DNA from: an uncultured Prevotellaceae bacterium
GTDB lineage: Bacteria > Bacteroidota > Bacteroidia > Bacteroidales > Bacteroidaceae
Length of the DNA stretch: 35,607 bases
Assembly: GCA_947167455.1 (NCBI GenBank)
Contig: CAMVIB010000027.1
Span: 1-35,607, forward strand
Direction: 5' to 3'
Position 1 is the stretch's first letter. Each line of letters opens with the position of its first letter. The position numbers and the translations under genes are program-made. The notes under the pieces were generated by a model. The model worked only from the letters and a program-made list of their open reading frames with translations, had not been told where the DNA came from and ran no database searches. Positions 32,532-35,607 of this stretch are shown one piece after another.

Positions 32532-35353
32532 GAGTGTCGGTTGCGCTTGATGTTGGTGGCGTGACATGGGATGGTGATATATACCGTAGTGCCGGAGCCA
32601 TGTTCGGAGCTGAGTTCTATGGTGCCGCCCATCTGACTTATTATCTCCTTGCAAATAGCCAGGCCGAGACCTTTCGTCTCAGGAGTCATGCCGTCGTCGA
32701 GACGGTTTATGCGCTCGAGTTCAGCCATGGGTATGCCATCGCCGGTGTCGTCAACGGAGATGATGAGACGGCGCCCGATGTAGTCATAGCGGGCTCGGAC
32801 AAAGCCTCGTGCGGTGTGCTTGGCAGCGTTGGACGTCACCTGCGAGATGACTTGTCCAAGATTGTCGGCGTCGATATCCACCTCGAGATGCTCGTAGGGG
32901 TTCTCGACGATGTAGTTGGTCTGTGCATTCTTCAGGCTGTCCCAGCCATCGCTGCACTTCTTCTCGAAGAGTGTGGCGAAGTCTGTAGGCTGTCTGTTGA
33001 TTTCCACCATGTGAGCCTGCAGGCGTGAGAGGTGCAGGATGTTGCCTATGAGATGCAGCAGGGTGTTGCTGTTGTCGAGAAGGCTCTTGGTGATGGCATC
33101 CTCGTCGGTAACAGGTGTGTCGGCGTTGAGGCGTCCCACATTCTGCATGATGGCATGCATCGGGCGACGTATTTCCTGAACCATGTTTTTCACGAATCCA
33201 GACTTCATGTTCTCCACGTCCTGCAAGATAGCCTGTTGCTCGGCTGTCTGCTGCTCCACATTTCTCAGTTCGCTGATGTCACGGCAAAGGCCGAAGTACT
33301 CCACCACCCTGCCGCTGTCGTCGCGCACCGGCGTCAGGCTGAAGTGTATGATGAGCTGCAAGCCATGGATGCGCAGCGTGGTGCGCAGGTTGATGTCTAT
33401 CTCGTGGTCGGCACGTTCGTCCATGTCGGAGAGTGCACGCATGGCTATGCGTTGCGAACGTTCGTCAACGAGCGACATGCAACGTGTCTGCGTCAGCGCA
33501 TGCTGCACGACGGTGGCCGTGCGGTAGATGGTCAGCATGTGTGAGTCTGGCGAGTAAGTGGCAAGGCGGATGTCGCTCTCATGCAGCAGGCTGCCGATGT
33601 TGCGCTCATACTCTGTCAGGACGGAGCGCAACGTGACGAGCTCGGCTTGCATCCTGCGTTCCATGTCGGCGTCTGTGCGACGCTCCGTGACATCCTTGCA
33701 AATGGCAAAGATACCTGTCAGCTCGCCATGGCCGTCATCGACAGTGAGAAGCGAGAACTCATTGCACAGCAAGCCGCCACGATGTATGGAATGCACCTTA
33801 CGCTGTGAGGCAGGAATGAGGTCGAGGTTGACAAACTGCGTGGAACTGAAGCCATCGACATTGTGCAAGTCGAGATGACCGGTGTCAAGCACATGATGCA
33901 GAGGTACACGCTCGGCAAGAATCTCCTCGCGTATGCAGCCGAACATGTCGCACGCGCGATTATTTATATCAATGAGTATGCCATTGCGGTCGAAGAGCAT
34001 GATGCCTATGATAGGAGTGTTGAAGACGGCCCAGAAGCGCATGGCCATCTCCTTCTTCAGACGTTGCTGCTCGCGCTCACTCGTGATGTCCTTCTTGGTA
34101 CCGATGATGACCGTGGGCTTGCCATGCCTGTCGCGACTTAGCACAGAGAGATGAACCACGAAGTCGCGCAGCTCGGTGTCGCTGTCTTCGCTGTCACGAG
34201 CCTTGACGTGCAGGGTTATCTCCCTTTCCTTCTCTCCCGCTGCCAACGGCGGTTGCGCGGAAAGTTCTGCCAACGCATCGGTGACGCGATAGAAGTCCTC
34301 CGTGCTGTAGCGCTTTGAGAAGGCTTCATAGCTATAGCGGTACGCCGCCTGGCCGTTCTCGTTGCGCCAGACGAACTCGCGACGTGCTATGTCATAGGTC
34401 CACATGCGCACCTCACTCGTCTCGATGATGAGTGCCAGACGTTTGTTGTTACGGCTGTTCTCGCGAGTGAGCCTCCGCACCTGAATGCGGTAGCTCACGG
34501 CATAGATGACGAGCACCAGGATCAGCGAAGAGGCAACGCCTATGGCATACCACAGCCATGTGGGGAATGCCTTGTGCTGCCGGTCGGGATAGAACCACTT
34601 GTTCTGAATAGGCGTAAACTTATCGTCGGTGTAGAGGCGCGAGTAAGTGTCATCGAGACGCTTCAACAATTCCGGGTCGTTGCTCATGAACTTATGCTCG
34701 CCGTGGGGCATGTTCACAGGCGTCACACGAAGGTTGTCGAGGTTGTAGCGCTTGATGAGCCACTTCAGGGAGAGGTCGTTCCACACCACCTGCCCCTCAT
34801 TGGCAGTGCTGATGCGCTGCAGGGCCACGCGTATGTTCTCCGTGGGGTGGGCATTGTCCTCCCAGCCATAGTCTATCATCAAGTGATGGCAGAGACTGCT
34901 ATCCATCACGATGACAGAATTGTGCTCCAAGTCCTTGAACGACCGTATGGCCACAGGCTTGTCCTTGGGCGATGCCACGCTCTGCGTGAACAGGGTGATG
35001 GTGTTCTGGCCATACTGCCCATACTCATCATGGAAACCTGCCGCGAGGCCCATCACCAGGTCGGCACGACCGTCGCGAAGGTCAATCAGAGCCTCGCTTC
35101 GGGGCTTGAGCTTAATGACATAAGGGATATTAAGCTCGCCCAGCAGCAGACGGATGACATCGATGTTGAAGCCCTCGGGCTCGCCATTGTCATTGAGGAA
35201 CGAGTATGGCCAGAGGTTCCAGGAGTCCTCATAGACGAGAGGCTGCTGCTCGGTGTACTCACGGGTGCGCGGCTGCGGTTGTGCCTGCAAAGGGTTGAGG
35301 GGTGCGGATATACCGCACCCCACAAGGCTGAGTATGATGAGCAGTCTTCTCAT
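32528..35353 (-). CDS. Sensor histidine kinase-like protein lacking the phospho-acceptor His (first of pair)
   Basis: This 941-residue membrane protein has a signal peptide (1-24), a periplasmic family 3 solute-binding-like domain (about 38-257) and a membrane helix (265-287). PAS-like segments follow (about 300-425, 440-555, 590-695), then HisKA and HATPase_c. In the H-box the sequence is NMVQEIRRPMHAI, so Gln726 stands where His is normally found; the codon at 33176-33178 is CAG on the minus strand. The ATP lid looks usable, with DDTGDGIP (868-875) and KGLGLAI (894-900), but the F-box is missing. It starts 35 nt after the decarboxylase beta-subunit gene and overlaps the second kinase by 4 nt. 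It may act as a sensor partner rather than an autokinase. Confidence 0.92.
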   Translation of the reverse strand: MRRLLIILSLVGCGISAPLNPLQAQPQPRTREYTEQQPLVYEDSWNLWPYSFLNDNGEPEGFNIDVIRLLLGELNIPYVIKLKPRSEALIDLRDGRADLVMGLAAGFHDEYGQYGQNTITLFTQSVASPKDKPVAIRSFKDLEHNSVIVMDSSLCHHLMIDYGWEDNAHPTENIRVALQRISTANEGQVVWNDLSLKWLIKRYNLDNLRVTPVNMPHGEHKFMSNDPELLKRLDDTYSRLYTDDKFTPIQNKWFYPDRQHKAFPTWLWYAIGVASSLILVLVIYAVSYRIQVRRLTRENSRNNKRLALIIETSEVRMWTYDIARREFVWRNENGQAAYRYSYEAFSKRYSTEDFYRVTDALAELSAQPPLAAGEKEREITLHVKARDSEDSDTELRDFVVHLSVLSRDRHGKPTVIIGTKKDITSEREQQRLKKEMAMRFWAVFNTPIIGIMLFDRNGILIDINNRACDMFGCIREEILAERVPLHHVLDTGHLDLHNVDGFSSTQFVNLDLIPASQRKVHSIHRGGLLCNEFSLLTVDDGHGELTGIFAICKDVTERRTDADMERRMQAELVTLRSVLTEYERNIGSLLHESDIRLATYSPDSHMLTIYRTATVVQHALTQTRCMSLVDERSQRIAMRALSDMDERADHEIDINLRTTLRIHGLQLIIHFSLTPVRDDSGRVVEYFGLCRDISELRNVEQQTAEQQAILQDVENMKSGFVKNMVQEIRRPMHAIMQNVGRLNADTPVTDEDAITKSLLDNSNTLLHLIGNILHLSRLQAHMVEINRQPTDFATLFEKKCSDGWDSLKNAQTNYIVENPYEHLEVDIDADNLGQVISQVTSNAAKHTARGFVRARYDYIGRRLIISVDDTGDGIPMAELERINRLDDGMTPETKGLGLAICKEIISQMGGTIELSSEHGSGTTVYITIPCHATNIKRNRHS

Positions 35354-35388
35354 AGAATGGACAGCTGGTATGTAACCCAGCGCGATTG

Positions 35389-35607
35389 TTAACCCAGGAA
35401 GCTCAGCAGTATGCCTGCTGCCACGGCCGAGCCGATGACACCGGCCACGTTGGGACCCATGGCGTGCATGAGCAGGAAGTTGCGCGGGTCGGCCTTGGCG
35501 CCCTCGGTCTGCGACACTCGGGCGGCCATGGGTACGGCGCTGACGCCTGCCGAGCCGATGAGCGGGTTGATCTTCTCCTTGAGGAACAGGTTCATGAACT
35601 TGGCCAG
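35389..35607 (-). CDS. oadB: Na+-translocating decarboxylase beta subunit, C-terminal part
   Basis: This is the 3' end only (about 72 codons); the gene runs off the right edge. The sequence [18 protein letters not shown] and the later [18 protein letters not shown] match the C-terminus of the membrane beta subunit of Na+-pumping oxaloacetate, methylmalonyl-CoA or glutaconyl-CoA decarboxylases. The subunit couples decarboxylation to Na+ export. The substrate depends on the alpha subunit, which is not in the window. The kinase genes begin 35 nt downstream with no visible promoter or terminator between them. Confidence 0.93.
   Translation of the reverse strand: MAKFMNLFLKEKINPLIGSAGVSAVPMAARVSQTEGAKADPRNFLLMHAMGPNVAGVIGSAVAAGILLSFLG

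Overview
The window looks like chromosomal DNA from a high-GC member of the Bacteroidales, most likely Prevotellaceae or a close relative. The reasons are Bacteroidetes-type promoters (TAnnTTTG at about -7) upstream of several genes, weak Shine-Dalgarno sequences, a BtGH84-like O-GlcNAcase, a two-gene tatA/tatC system without tatB, and Bacteroidetes-style fused cobalamin enzymes. No rRNA, tRNA, insertion sequence, phage gene or CRISPR array was seen.

Layout. Positions 1-443 are gene-free and repeat-rich. A minus-strand cluster follows: rsmI, a coiled-coil lipoprotein and hflX (3266 down to 444). Thymidine kinase and an AI-2E-family membrane protein lie on the plus strand (3416-5158). The minus strand from 23559 down to 5123 is one head-to-tail run: tatA, tatC, a NapH-NapG-like iron-sulfur membrane fusion, a Tat-targeted aldo/keto reductase-ferredoxin lipoprotein, mnmA, then a cobalamin cluster (cbiE-T, cbiG-F, cbiJ-D, FecCD permease, cobU, cobT, cobS, cobB/cbiA, cobQ/cbiP, cobC, cbiB). 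An outer-membrane barrel gene (plus), a 22-bp tandem repeat block, an anSME-like radical SAM gene (minus) and a GH84 enzyme (plus) follow. The right end, all minus strand, carries the 3' end of a Na+-translocating decarboxylase beta subunit, two tandem periplasmic-sensor histidine kinases overlapping by 4 bp, and xseA.

How the genes work together. The cobalamin genes cover much of the corrin-ring route of the oxygen-independent type (CbiG, CbiD, CbiT present), both amidation enzymes, aminopropanol attachment and nucleotide-loop assembly. CbiK/X, CbiL, CbiH, CbiC and the adenosyltransferase are not in the window. The Tat genes sit directly upstream of two genes whose products appear to carry twin-arginine signals. 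In the membrane fusion this signal is internal, between two ferredoxin modules, which suggests a self-contained electron-transfer unit reaching from cytoplasm to periplasm.

Most interesting points. (1) The internal Tat-type signal joins NapH-like and NapG-like halves next to tatAC. (2) The first of the two tandem sensor kinases has Gln in place of the phospho-acceptor His, while its partner keeps the His. (3) Two unrelated minisatellites of about 20-22 bp abut gene 3' ends. (4) The GH84 enzyme has a C-terminal three-repeat, trefoil-like region split by a Ser/Thr/Pro/Gly-rich linker. All homology calls are by eye; no search or folding was run.
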